A DNA stretch of 27,669 bases from Apostichopus californicus (taxonomy: Eukaryota > Echinodermata > Holothuroidea > Aspidochirotida > Stichopodidae). The stretch lies in NCBI GenBank assembly GCA_020650975.1, contig JAIPMN010013308.1, forward strand, positions 1-27,669. Reading direction: 5' to 3'. Both the position numbers and the translations under genes were made by a program. The notes under the pieces are model-generated. The model ran no database searches and was not told the origin of the DNA. It saw only the letters and a list, made by a program, of their open reading frames with translations. Positions 1 through 9,518 of this stretch are shown here, in pieces; position 1 is the first letter of the stretch, and the number at the start of each line of letters is the position of its first letter.

Positions 1-79
1 CCCCCTCCTCTTAGACCCCTCCCCCAGGCCGGCCATCAGTCTTCAGCCCCCTACTCAAAAGTACCTTCCTACGCCACTG
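1..79 (-). repeat. Edge of an unidentified interspersed repeat, possibly a DNA-transposon end
   Basis: The first 79 bases are C-rich on the plus strand, unlike the AT-rich DNA that follows. Read on the minus strand the block opens with CAGTGGCGTAGGAAGG and then G-rich sequence. A CAGTGGCGTA-type start is familiar from terminal repeats of cut-and-paste transposons in marine invertebrates. The element would extend leftward out of the window, so neither its other end nor a target duplication can be seen. Family assignment is a guess. Confidence 0.35.
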
Positions 80-1374
80 GACTATATTGTTGTAATGTAC
101 AACCATATGGCATATCTGGGATGGTAGCCTTAACAGTTCAGGGTAACCAAATGGTTGTGGTTTTATTATTCGTACATGTAGTTTCCATTATAAGGTTTGT
201 GAGCTTGTGCAGACTCGAGGATTGTACAATTCTTTGAGTTTAAGTAGATACTTGCTTGCAACTTGCATTACATTTGGACAATTTATATGTATCGATCTCT
301 TGACGTAAATGATGTTCACGCACTTATTAAGTGAACTCATAATGTTACTAGAAGAATGGGAAAGCAAAATTGCTCAATCACGGCATCAAACGATTTACTT
401 TCTACATCAGACTAGATGGTTGGGCGCGTTTAGGAGTGATTAAACTAAAAGAGGGTTCATAATTGTTCGTTACCATTTAATATATTTATGGTGATAAACA
501 AGATTATCAAATACTATGATAACGCATTCATAAAAATCATAAAACCTTGCGCCGATAAAAAACATGAACTTTGGAACTGATTAGAACTGTAGGCAGTACC
601 TAACTTACTTTAGAAAGGGGCAATTGTATTTTAAGCCTTATTGCCAAATAGACCTGTGATTATATTCTGTTGGTAACAATTTCTTTTGGGTGTATTTTCT
701 GCTAATTGAATACCTTATACGGTGAGTACGACGCTTCTAACTGTTCTTCTAACTGAGATTTCATTCAATGCGCTAATCGCTTATTCCGTCCTTACATGAA
801 CACTGCAGTAGCATTTGCTGCTTAATTTTAATGCGATCTTTTTTACAATTTTCTACTTATTTGATTTTGATTAATCGTGTATATAACTACAGTTTAACTG
901 TTTAAGCCTGTGTTGACTGTTTTACAAAATATTTATGGAAGTAACACCACTCTTTCCAATATTGATTTGGTCACCGAAAAGTATTATATATACTATGCAT
1001 AAAAAATGTTAATAATGATTAGTTGTAGGACTAGTTAGAAGATATGCAACGTAACAAGTTCCAGCTGTGAGAAACATTTGTTGCACTTAAAGGTAAAAAA
1101 GACTTATTTCAATTCAATTGGGAACAAGTAATTGAATTTAACCATCTCAGCTAATTCACAATTAGATATATTATTGTCATGTACCTTCAGGCCTGCATTT
1201 CAAACAGGTTCATGTTAATATATCTCAAGTACCAGATCCCGATTCGAATGTCGCAGCTTCTATCTTGTCGTGGACCATACATATAACACGTCGATAATCT
1301 TTACATATGAGGTCGATTTTAAAGTCAAAATAAGTAGGCCCCTTATATTTGGTGGGTGAGGTGTGGGTAGAGTT
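80..1374. other. Intergenic AT-rich DNA, no gene seen
   Basis: No open frame of useful length, no RNA gene and no clear repeat were recognised here. The sequence is AT-rich and stop-dense in all frames. Confidence 0.6.
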
Positions 1375-2497
1375 GGTCCTGTCAAGAATCCATACCTTAC
1401 AATATTAAGGCTGCAGACAAAGGTATTATTGTGCACCATTTACACTACAGGGCTAGTTAATCTATAGCCATACTTTTATTTAGGCCCACGGAATAGTTGT
1501 ATCTTCAAAAAAGAAGCAAAGTACTGCATGTCACGCATATTAAGTAAGAAGATACAGAGTAAAACGAAACTGAAAGAGAACTGCATTATTTTGCTTTTCT
1601 TATCTCATAATGTAATATTTAACACGGAGATATAGATTGTATTCATATCAGACGAACTTTGACGATTATTGAAGATTGTATAACATACATCACACTCAAA
1701 GGTTAAGACTATATCAGACAAAAGCAAGTTAAACAATGAAATGAAAACAAGCATTTTAATATGGGCCTATTAAAGTTGTTATTTGAAATTCAATTGATAA
1801 CATATGTTCTTATCTTCCGAGAAAAAAATATATAAATAACAAAGAAAACAAAGTGCCAAGTTAACTGCGAAAACAAAATGAAATGAAACCGAATACAAAA
1901 CTCTACAAAGTTAGATTGAAGAACTTGATTTGATGAATTCTGCAAGAAGCATTGACTAGCAACTGAGTACATAGGAACCGAGAGATAAATGCAAAGGATT
2001 AAATTGAAGTAATATATCCAAAATAGAACACAATAACACAAAAGCGAATGCAATGTCTATTTGGGTACCACTCTACTAAGAACAGACCCATCTTCGATGA
2101 AATGATACCTCCAGCAGCAGTTTCCAAGAAAGACTATGGTGTGGTGTTAAGTTGTATTGCATGTTGAGAGAAAGCAAGCGGCCAGTTACGGGATTGTTAT
2201 CAAGCTTATGTGATTACTCTACATAGCATGACTTTTGAGAAGTGTGTTTCAACTTACAGCATCCTGTGTTCTAACATTAGAATGTCAACACGCGAAACGT
2301 CGCTGAATGACGGGTTGCTTATCCACTAGAAAGAAGTCCCAACTGCTCAATTTGATCAGCGAATATCAGTTCTCACCTTCATGGCAGCAAAAAAATAGAA
2401 AGAAGACTGAACTTGTCAATATATGAAACATATAAAGAAATAGATTTCATGAAAGGCTTTTTCAATTATTGCTTGTATCTATTTCAATATTTAACAC

Positions 2498-2523
2498 ACC
2501 GTGGCTGTGTACCGTGGTTGTGT
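2498..2523 (+). repeat. 13-bp tandem duplication
   Basis: ACCGTGGCTGTGT is followed directly by ACCGTGGTTGTGT, one mismatch in 13. No function is implied. Confidence 0.7.
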
Positions 2524-2589
2524 ATTGTTGGGATAGTAAGTAAAAATCGTTTCAGAACTGTATAAATGCTGACATATTTAACGTTATTT

Positions 2590-2609
2590 TGTGATTAATT
2601 TTAATCACA
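2590..2609. repeat. Perfect 20-base palindrome
   Basis: TGTGATTAA, a TT spacer, then TTAATCACA: nine-base arms. It is AT-rich and may be chance; a binding site for a dimeric regulator is possible but unsupported. Confidence 0.5.
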
Positions 2610-3190
2610 AAAATACCGTTGACAGTTGCGGTATTCTTCATATGTCAGGCGACACCCGAATTGTTGGTGGCATTCTACGTTGTGCCGACGTGTCATAGTC
2701 ATAAAGGTCCCTTTTTGAGAAATGCCTCATCCCCCCTCCTACCACCCCACACTCAAAATTTCTAAATAAGTCCCTGATATGAAATGAGTGGTGAAGCAAT
2801 ACATGAAACTAATTTTATTAAGCTTCTGAAGTGATTGTTTTCCTTAAGGTAATAATGTATGGAAAATATACCATGCAAAATCAAAATTAAGATACTGAGG
2901 ATATATAACAGTTGGCAACATTATTAGATGCGATTAAGAATAAAGCAGTTTAACATACAAGGAATAGCCAGTGGAAGTCTGTTATCATTCGGTAAGTGAG
3001 TGTTCCTTCGATATACGAAGTATATTATTCTTATGTGCCAAGGGAGGTGATAACACATTCCCAATGTCAGTTTATATGCAATACTTTCCAACGAAAAGCA
3101 TTTATAAGCTTTCGTTTGACTCCCATGTTTTACGAAGACAGAATATTACTCATATATAATGTTCATACAGCCTCATGAAGTACACATTAT

Positions 3191-3312
3191 AATCTTAAAA
3201 TTAAATGAGACTTCGCAGAAGTTGAAATCTGATTAAGATTATCTCGTCGTAACATACAGGGAGAGGGATCACATGAGATCGTCTAATTCACCACTTAGTG
3301 TCAGTCTTTTAA
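3191..3312 (-). repeat. 3' inverted terminal repeat of the DIRS-like element
   Basis: The inner part, 3272-3312, is the reverse complement of 7979-8018 apart from one or two differences, so the two ends are inverted copies of each other. The outer part, 3191-3275, differs from the other end except for a shared CGTAACATACAG, and is copied in reverse complement at 3370-3454. Ends that share a core but differ outside it are typical of DIRS elements. The left neighbour is the repeat copy ending at 3190. Confidence 0.88.
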
Positions 3313-3369
3313 AGATGAGGGTTCACTTCGAAACCAAATCCGACCATAACGGGTTGGGCTGAGGGAGGG

Positions 3370-3493
3370 CATGTGATCCCTCTCACTGTATGTTACGACG
3401 AGATAATCTTAATCAAATTTCAACTTCTGCGAAGTCTCATTTAATTTTAGGATTGTCTCTTACGTAACATACAGAGGTCGGTCTCCCGTGAGA
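3370..3493 (-). repeat. Internal complementary region (ICR) of the DIRS-like element
   Basis: This region joins the complements of the two outer ends of the element, as at a circle junction. 3370-3454 is complementary to the left end and 3451-3493 to the right end. The two arms meet in a single shared GATT (3451-3454), while each terminus carries its own copy of the same tetranucleotide (AATC at 3191-3194 and 8051-8054). In DIRS elements the ICR is thought to template completion of the ends during circle formation. With 3191-3275 it also forms a strong 85-bp foldback. Confidence 0.88.
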
Positions 3494-3866
3494 CTTTAAA
3501 GCTTGAAGTGAACACGAAGCAAGGATAATAACTCGTAGATCAACAAATTTTCTGTGTCTTCTTTGTTTTATTTTGTACTTGACTAGAGTGATTCACTCTG
3601 CTTAATGACTTTGTACTTACGTGTAAACACAATAACCATATGGTTAACAACAAATAATAATAATTTCTTTTAGTTATTTGAGTACGTTATCAACAATATA
3701 CTTTCTTTCCTTTTGCACCAATGAAGGGATTAATTCCTGTTCTGTCATTTTGTGAACAGAAGGTAACCAACAGAAGAACAATGTTGCTTAAGTAACTGAA
3801 TCTTAGTATGTGTTCAATGCACGCAACATCAAATCTGCCTCTTCGATAGCAGGCGTAATAATAATA
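3494..3866 (-). other. Non-coding stretch between ICR and recombinase ORF
   Basis: No open frame. This is the 3' untranslated part of the DIRS-like element, AT-rich and without repeats that I can see. Confidence 0.6.
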
Positions 3867-4979
3867 TTAACTTAACATAATGTTTGTAAATGTCTCGTTT
3901 TGATGGAGAACCTCATTATTGCAAAACTTCGCAAACGTTTTTTCTGACTTCCATCCAGCAACTTTGAATATTTCTTCGATCGGCACACTTCTAGAGTAAG
4001 CGGCTGAAGTTGATGCGGCCCTTGTTCTAAGAGCGGAAAATGTTTTAGTATCAACTCCGGACAAATCCAAGACCAGCTTGATCCATCTTGCAAGCGTGTC
4101 ACGAGAAACTGCAGCATGCGGTTTTACATAACTAATAAATAGTTTTGAGCAACTACCTCTTAGGTTCTCTGTTTGTTTGAGATAGAACTCCAATACTTTC
4201 ACAACACTAATCGTTTGATCTTCTTGAAAGTCTCTTAGTACAACTTTTATCGGACCAGATCCAGGTCGTGATTGTTTGATCTGGTCGGAGATCGTAAAGA
4301 CAACAGTACTGCCATCCCCATGCACTGTGGAGATATGTAATAGCTGCAAGGTTTGTAATCTTTGAGCGGAAACTAGTGCCACTAAAGTAACCAGTTTCAG
4401 TGTTAGCATCTTCATAGAAAGTGAACTTACAGGATGCAGGCCTCTTAAATACCTTAACACTATTGAAACATCCCAAATGTTATCGTACCGACATGAAGGC
4501 GGTCTTAGATAATAAACTCCCTTTATAAATCTTGATACCAAAGGATGGTTGCCTACGGTATTATCAGAATCCCTCATAATTATTGATGAAAGAGCACACC
4601 GTGCGGTGTTCAATGAACTATAACCGAGTCCGGAATTGAATAGGTGGGTAAGGAATGTTACTACAGCCGTCAGAGACGGTCGAAACATATCCACCTCCCT
4701 TTGAATACAAAACTCTCCCCACTTTCTGTGGAAACCTGCATATTGTTTTTGTGTTCCTTTTCGCCATGATGAAATGATAATTTTGCTAGATTCTTGTGAA
4801 AATCCTTGCATTCGGAGAGCCTCCCCGACAAGCGGCAAGCCAGAAGCCGCAGTTTGTGGCAAAGCGGATGTCGAATCGTATCCCCCGGAATTACCAGCAT
4901 GTCCAACCTCTGTGGAATAATAATTGGATTTGCGGTAAGAAGAGAAACCAAAGTTGTATACCAAGGTTGGGAAGGCCAA
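3867..4979 (-). pseudogene. Tyrosine recombinase of the DIRS-like element, catalytic residues lost
   Basis: An intact 370-residue frame. Residues from about 58 onward (GFSQESSKIIISSWRKGTQK) look like the N-terminal SAM-like core-binding domain of DIRS recombinases, and the C-terminal part is the catalytic domain. The first Arg is visible in SAQRLQTLQ. The second box, expected as A-H-x-x-R, reads ALRTRAAST, so the His is Leu (codon at 4029-4031) while the Arg is kept. The terminal box, expected as W-x(4)-TF-x(2)-FY, reads WKSEKTFAKFC, so the nucleophilic Tyr is Cys (codon at 3921-3923). The enzyme would normally insert the circular DNA copy by strand exchange; without Tyr it should be inactive. 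The first ~55 residues overlap the upstream pol frame and may not all be real. The family call is firm; the catalytic-loss reading rests on alignment from memory. Confidence 0.87.
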
Positions 4980-5680
4980 TCTGGCACAATAACAATTCCA
5001 TATGCCTCAATTATTTTTAATTTTTGTAACATTTTGCCAATAAGACTAAAAGGGGGAAAGGCATAAAAATAAAAGTCTTTCCAATTTACCGAAAAGGCGT
5101 CCACAAAACATGCCTTTGAATCTGGCTTCCATGATGCATATATATCTAATTGTTTGTTAAATTTTGATGCGAATAAATCTATGCTAGGATATCCAAACCT
5201 AGCTACAATATCGCCCAACAACTTTGGTTGCAACATCCACTCGGTATGATGTTTCTGTGGACGTGATAATTTGTCCGCTACTATATTGTCTTTACCTGGT
5301 AAAAAGGCAGCAGAAATCCAAATATTCCGTTCAATGGCCCATAAACCAGAAATCCTTAGCAACCAAATTAGACTACATGGAATGCGAGCCATGTTATTAA
5401 CATACGCTACAGCTGTTGTATTATCTGACTGGATACGAATGTGTATATCCTTGGAGCCTAAACACAGCTTTGTTAATGCTTGTAGAATAGCTAGTACATG
5501 TATATGTAAACTCTGCTCTTGTGGGTTCCACACGCCCGCTGCTTGCACATGCGGCCTAAGTGTAACAGCACCCCACCCAAATAGGGATGCATCAGTTTGA
5601 ATGATTAGAAGTGGGTCCGGAATCAAAATATCCCGGTAGTTCCCTTTCAAATGCTCCTCCACGATAACTCTGCCCACCAA
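4670..5680 (-). pseudogene. RNase H and methyltransferase-like part of DIRS pol
   Basis: RNase H begins at IIQTDASLFGWGA (catalytic Asp codon 5591-5593), continues through SDNTTAVAYVNN (second Asp) and ends at PGKDNIVADKLSR (last Asp). The catalytic Glu expected between the first two motifs is not visible: SLHIHVLAILQAL seems to lack about three residues there. RNase H would remove the RNA template during reverse transcription. Next comes a region usually described as Dam-like methyltransferase in DIRS1-type elements (PSIDLFAS, then FPPFSLI, then VPDWPSQPWY); its role is unknown, and the usual N/D of the PPF motif is Phe. The frame overlaps the recombinase frame by about 310 bases, as in related elements. 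The start Met is not a true start: RT motifs continue upstream in other frames. Confidence 0.87.
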
Positions 5681-6240
5681 GATAACTCTTCCAATGCTTG
5701 GGATGAGAGTAACATAGGACTGTCAAAGTTACCAAAATTACGTTGGAGAGCTGAAGTTGTTTTCCCTCTCTGAAAACCTATAAAAGAGGGGCCATATGTC
5801 GCATCCCTGGGAAGAGAGACACAAGGTAGGTAATAACAGTTGCTACCTCCCTCACAGAAGGTGTGAATTTCTGTTTTAACCTGGAAATATGACCCAGAAC
5901 CTCAATAATCTTGTTTGATGTTGGTCGAACTGTCATTTCTGTTGAATTCAACATGAACCCTAAATAAATTAGTTCTCTGATGGTTTCAAAATTGATTTCT
6001 TAGTGTGAACAATGAAACCTAGCTCTTGAAATAAGTTGACTGTTTGCTTAACAGCACTTAAACAGTCTTCATAACTATTCGCTAGTAAAATGAATCGTCG
6101 ATATACCCCATACAATCAACTCCTTGTTTCCGCAAATAGGTAAACAAGGGTTTCAGCAATTTTGTAAAAACCCTTGGGGCTGACGTAATGCCCATTGGCA
6201 AGCAAGTAAACTGAAACAGCTCATACCTCAATAATCTAAT
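5650..6240 (-). pseudogene. Reverse transcriptase remnant of the DIRS-like element (N-terminal half missing)
   Basis: Minus-strand translation from 6240 gives an RT palm segment: LFQFTCLPMGITSAP (motif B region), then TKLLKPLF, then the catalytic box YIDDS near 6100. Just after it the frame shifts by one base; the motif D/E region (such as ELGFIVHTKKS and YLGFMLNST) follows with another break near 5970, and MLLSSQALEELSWW sits near 5700 in yet another frame. Fingers and motif A, with the first catalytic Asp, are absent because Gag runs straight into motif B at about 6240. It is therefore a deletion derivative with at least three later frame breaks. In an intact element RT copies the RNA into DNA. 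Confidence 0.85.
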
Positions 6241-7328
6241 GTCTTGGTTGTTTCGGGGGTCGATAGTGGGTCATTTGTCCTCTGGCACGTTTGTTGCCCA
6301 TCATGCCACTGTCAAAAAAATTACCAGACCCTCTAGAGAATCCTCTGCCTCGAAATGAACCACGTGTGTAAGGTGGCCTTGAACCTCTGCCTCTCCCCCG
6401 ATTTGCCGTACTTATACGTGCGGACACTCGGTTAGCCTCAGCTATGTCTCTTAATTTTTGGGAAACATCATCACCCATCAACATTGTAGTAACTGGATTT
6501 GACCGGTTACACAGATTTCTATACTCTAGTCTCAAATCTAGTCTGAGTAACTCACGTCGAAAATGGTTGAGTTCCATGTTCGCACTGCCCAATAGTACCA
6601 GCGCATCTGTGATCTTAATAACCGTTGCTTGAGTGCCCATTATTTCTCTCGTTGACAAAATGCCATCCATTAAGGTTGTTAATGCCGTTATTGCCTTAAT
6701 ATTACAAACTTGCACTTTTTGGAGCTTCACATCTGACGCTCTTGTATTGTTACGAAGGCCATTCCAAATGACCTCATTTATCTGAGTTTGTCTGCAGCAT
6801 TTCTAAATTAGCTGGCATATCATATTTGACCAATAACCCTTTGAGCTTGGTTTCTGCCAGGCGTTGTTTTAATACATTATCCACTAATATTTTAACTCTG
6901 TCATCGAAATATTTTCCTGGTTTCTTTTCTAGTTCTAAGAACGCCACAAGGTCCTGAAACAATGCATCGTTATCTGCAGTAACTGGGTTTGCCCCTTCCG
7001 GAGACAAGGGTGAATTGTTGACCTCATATATTGAGTCCTCAGGCAACAAATCATACACTGATTCAAGGTCTAAATTCCTGCAGCTGGAGCTGCTTTCATT
7101 TTGTGACTCAGGTAGCTTTGAATTTGTGTCTTTCCCTAACACCTTGTTACTCAATACTTGAATTTGGTTCTGCATTGCTAAAATTGCATCTTTCATATCA
7201 AAACTTTGAGTAGTTTCAGTTGAGGGAATTAATCGGGATGTACCTGAGCCACATTGCGCATCCAACACCCCAGACATCTCATCCTCGTCAATAAGGGACA
7301 TAATATCATCCTCACAAGTATAAGCCAT
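6236..7328 (-). pseudogene. Gag-like protein of the DIRS-like element, frameshifted
   Basis: Two minus-strand frames cover one protein. 7328-6774 begins with an acidic Met-Ala-Tyr N-terminus and runs to LVKYDMPANLEMLQTNS. Then a one-base shift near 6775 moves the frame to EVIWNGLRNN and on to 6236, through KLQKVQVCNIKAI and ALTTLMDGI. The C-terminus is rich in RG and RGRG repeats (about 6440-6290), typical of DIRS Gag and likely RNA-binding. The Met reported at 6730 is internal, so the second frame is not a separate gene. Gag would package the RNA in the cytoplasm. The stop at 6236 lies at the RT deletion joint. Identification rests on position, the RG tail and partial recall of the family. 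Confidence 0.78.
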
Positions 7329-7410
7329 GAAAAAAAATGAGGGGGAGATAGTCTAAATATAACTTGCGCTTTAAATTCCCTATTCACCTGGAACAGGAGA
7401 ACACGTTTTC

Positions 7411-7427
7411 AATCTCACCCGGAGATT
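7411..7427 (-). other. Leader hairpin 1 (CACCCGG loop family)
   Basis: The plus strand reads AATCTCACCCGGAGATT: AATCTC pairs with GAGATT around loop ACCCG. It is one of three hairpins that share this loop. Confidence 0.7.
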
Positions 7428-7496
7428 AATATGCACGTTTTATTGTATTAGCTACGGCCTCAGGTAGGCTAAATCTTAACGTTAACTTTCTGCTGC

Positions 7497-7513
7497 AATC
7501 TCACCCGGAAATT
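7497..7513 (-). other. Leader hairpin 2 (CACCCGG loop family)
   Basis: The plus strand reads AATCTCACCCGGAAATT. The one difference in the stem gives a U-G wobble in the minus-strand (element sense) RNA, but an A-C mismatch if the plus strand were the RNA. Confidence 0.7.
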
Positions 7514-7549
7514 GCTTAGGCTAAGCGTAGAGCCTAGCCTCTAATCTGT

Positions 7550-7566
7550 AATCGCACCCGGCGATT
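7550..7566 (-). other. Leader hairpin 3 (CACCCGG loop family)
   Basis: The plus strand reads AATCGCACCCGGCGATT. Relative to hairpin 1, both sides of one stem pair have changed (T-A to G-C), so pairing is kept while the loop is unchanged. Confidence 0.7.
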
Positions 7567-7978
7567 TAACCAACGCTTGACTCAAAATAATGGGCAAGAC
7601 AACAAGCACTCACCAAGTTCAAATGCACGAATTCAAAGTCAGTGTGCCACACACTGACGTTAATAGCCGAGACGATTCCCGAGACGAATTGTAGCAAGGC
7701 GTTTACCTTCAGAGGCAGAGGTTAAAAGAACTATACCAACGCTCCAACAGTACACTACTAGTACTACACTGCCGTGCAGAACAAAACAACAATAATTTTT
7801 CTTTTTCTTTCAATACTCAATAGCGCACCACGAAGTTCGCCAGGATTACGTAACAGTTTAAAAACATATAGACAATCTGCATTCCAGGAAGAGAGCACCA
7901 AATTATCTAACAGTAACACTAAGCCTATACAGGAGCCGGGAGAACCGCTGTAGACGGTCCTTCCACGGCAAGGTGAAG

Positions 7979-8054
7979 TTAAACACTGACACTAAGTGGT
8001 GAATTAGACGATCTCATGGGAGACCGACCTCTGTATGTTACGTAAGAGATAATC
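7979..8054 (-). repeat. 5' inverted terminal repeat of the DIRS-like element
   Basis: 7979-8018 is inverted relative to 3272-3312, and 8012-8054 is complementary to ICR 3451-3493. The outer end is AATC at 8051-8054, with unrelated flanking DNA from 8055. Confidence 0.88.
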
Positions 8055-8289
8055 AAGAAATTAAGTGTGTATAGTATATGGTCTTATTAATACCCTGTAT
8101 ACGTTTACATCAGTTTTCCATAAATTTGATATCATTATGATGTTGGATCATCCCTTAACGTAAGACTATAACTGGAATAGTGAAATAGTTTAATTGAAAT
8201 CCTGATTAAATTACACCACTGCTTTGGCAATTTGTGATGATATCTTCCCGTGAATGCTATAATTATGTATAATTGTTGGAGGCCTCAAT
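8055..8289. other. Flanking DNA, nothing recognised
   Basis: An AT-rich spacer between the DIRS-like element and the right repeat copy, without open frames or clear repeats. Confidence 0.5.
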
Positions 8290-9128
8290 GGTCCTGTCTC
8301 AAAATCCATGACGTACTGTGAAGTATCATTCAATATTAAAGCTGCAAGCACATGTATTATTGGCTTAAAAACACCATGAGCTATTTTTATCTATGGCCAT
8401 AATTTGATTAGGCCCATGGAATAGTTGTATTTTAATAATACTCGAATAATTGAATGCCACACATAATTAAAACCAAACTACAAAGTAAAACGAAATTGAA
8501 AGAGAACTTCATTCTTCTACTTTTCTTATTTGATATGTTAATATTTATCACATAAAAAGAATGCCGATGGCAACTTAGCTCTCAGCACAGATGCAGCTGT
8601 ATTGGTATGTACAAGGTGATGACGTCACAAAGCCATGTATATGATACTTTATGCACACAACTTGGCGTAGGTTAGAAATATATTAATTTAAGGCGACTGT
8701 AGCAAGATACTACATGATAAAAATGTAGGAAAATCTACACGCGATATGCTTTGATATGAAATGACTGGTGAAAAATTATGCTTCTGAATTGAAATTTGTT
8801 CATAAAGTTAATAATGTATGGAAAACATACCATGCGAAAACATAAGTCACTGAGGACAATATAGAAGTTGGCAACATGATTACATGAGCTTGAGAAGAAA
8901 CAAGTATAACATACAATGAATCATCAGTGGAAGCCTTTTTTTTTAATTATATAAATGCGTATTGGCTCGATAGACAAAGTACACTACTCTCATGTGCCAA
9001 TTAAGGTGTTAACATTCTCCATATATCAGTTTATGTGCAATACATTTCAAATAGAAACTTTGGTTTCCACCCATAAGGACAGGATTATACTCCTTTATGT
9101 TCAAACAGCCTCTCGAACTACACATTAT
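8290..9128 (+). repeat. Right copy of the diverged duplicated repeat
   Basis: Matches 1375-1628 and 2775-3190 in two blocks (8290-8552, 8752-9128) with an unrelated 0.2-kb middle. Its match to the left copy stops at TACACATTAT (9119-9128), the base where the DIRS-like element begins in the left copy. A short frame at 8955-9239 aligns loosely with one in the left copy (2996-3178), but this follows from the DNA homology and is not evidence of a gene. The middle contains TGACGTCA (8620-8627), a CRE-type palindrome. Confidence 0.7.
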
Positions 9129-9518
9129 CGTAACATATGGAAAGAAATAGGTGAACACATGGCAAATGAGGAGAAGTCAGTTAAGCTATTTATCATTCAA
9201 TATGTTCGTTATTTATCGATAGACGATTTAATGCACTGATGTACCAAATCTTGATATCAGTTCAACAATAAAAAAAAAAAAAACCAACAGTACATGTAGA
9301 TAGTAGAATACTCACAACGGTACCGCGCCATTTGATATTTACTTGATTCAATCAAACCGTCCTAACCAGGGGTATTTGGGTATTTATGAACTTAGTTTAT
9401 CTGTAATAAACATATAATCCTTGGTCAGCTTATTACGGTTATAAAGTTTAATTATTAATTGAACATTAAGCATGTCATACAGTAAGGTATATTATAACGG
9501 GAAGCTTCGAGTTTTCAT
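9129..9518. other. Intergenic DNA up to the LTR element
   Basis: AT-rich, with an A-run near 9271. No gene or element recognised. Confidence 0.5.

Larger units (their letters stand above)
1375..3190 (+). repeat. Left copy of a diverged duplicated repeat, interrupted at its right end by the DIRS-like element
   Basis: Two blocks match the copy at 8290-9128 in the same order and orientation. Block one is 1375-1628 against 8290-8552, with shared landmarks such as GGAATAGTTGTAT and GAAAGAGAACT. Block two is 2775-3190 against 8752-9128, with TGATATGAAATGA, TAATGTATGGAAAA and TACACATTAT. Between the blocks the left copy has about 1.15 kb and the right copy about 0.2 kb, with no evident match. Divergence is high, roughly a quarter of positions by eye. 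It could be a dispersed repeat family or an old tandem duplication. The short open frames inside are not convincing genes. Confidence 0.7.
7329..7978 (-). promoter_or_regulatory. 5' leader of the DIRS-like element
   Basis: A stretch of about 650 bases between the 5' terminal repeat and the Gag start has no open frame. It contains three 17-base hairpins (7411-7427, 7497-7513, 7550-7566) and a palindrome GCTTAGGCTAAGC at about 7514-7526. It probably holds the untranslated leader of the element RNA. No TATA box was identified with confidence. Confidence 0.6.
3191..8054 (-). mobile_element. DIRS1-like tyrosine-recombinase retrotransposon, defective copy
   Basis: The element reads on the minus strand: 5' inverted terminal repeat (7979-8054), leader, Gag, RT remnant, RNase H and methyltransferase-like region, tyrosine recombinase, internal complementary region (3370-3493), 3' terminal repeat (3191-3312). 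DIRS elements replicate through a circular intermediate that is inserted by a tyrosine recombinase, without target duplication, and none is seen here. The internal region is complementary to both outer ends: 3370-3454 pairs with 3191-3275 (about 3 mismatches in 85) and 3451-3493 pairs with 8012-8054 (2 in 43). The domain order and repeat plan fit DIRS1-like rather than Ngaro-like elements. The copy is dead: Gag is frameshifted, the front of RT is missing, RT is broken in several places, and the recombinase has lost catalytic residues. At about 4.9 kb it is somewhat short, consistent with the deletion. Confidence 0.92.

Noticed and set aside
1790..2053. 87-codon minus-strand hydrophobic frame
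   Set aside because: Rich in Phe, Leu, Ile and Tyr as expected from AT-rich DNA; no domain and no signal that it is expressed. It also lies in the unmatched middle of a repeat.
2996..3178. Conserved small protein shared with the frame at 8955-9239
   Set aside because: The similarity follows from the DNA repeat, and indels break the frame relation in places. No domain or start context supports a gene.
3191..3454. A separate foldback transposon with 85-bp arms
   Set aside because: The left arm is the DIRS 3' terminal repeat and the right arm is half of the ICR. The other half of the ICR matches the far end at 8012-8054, so one element explains all of it.
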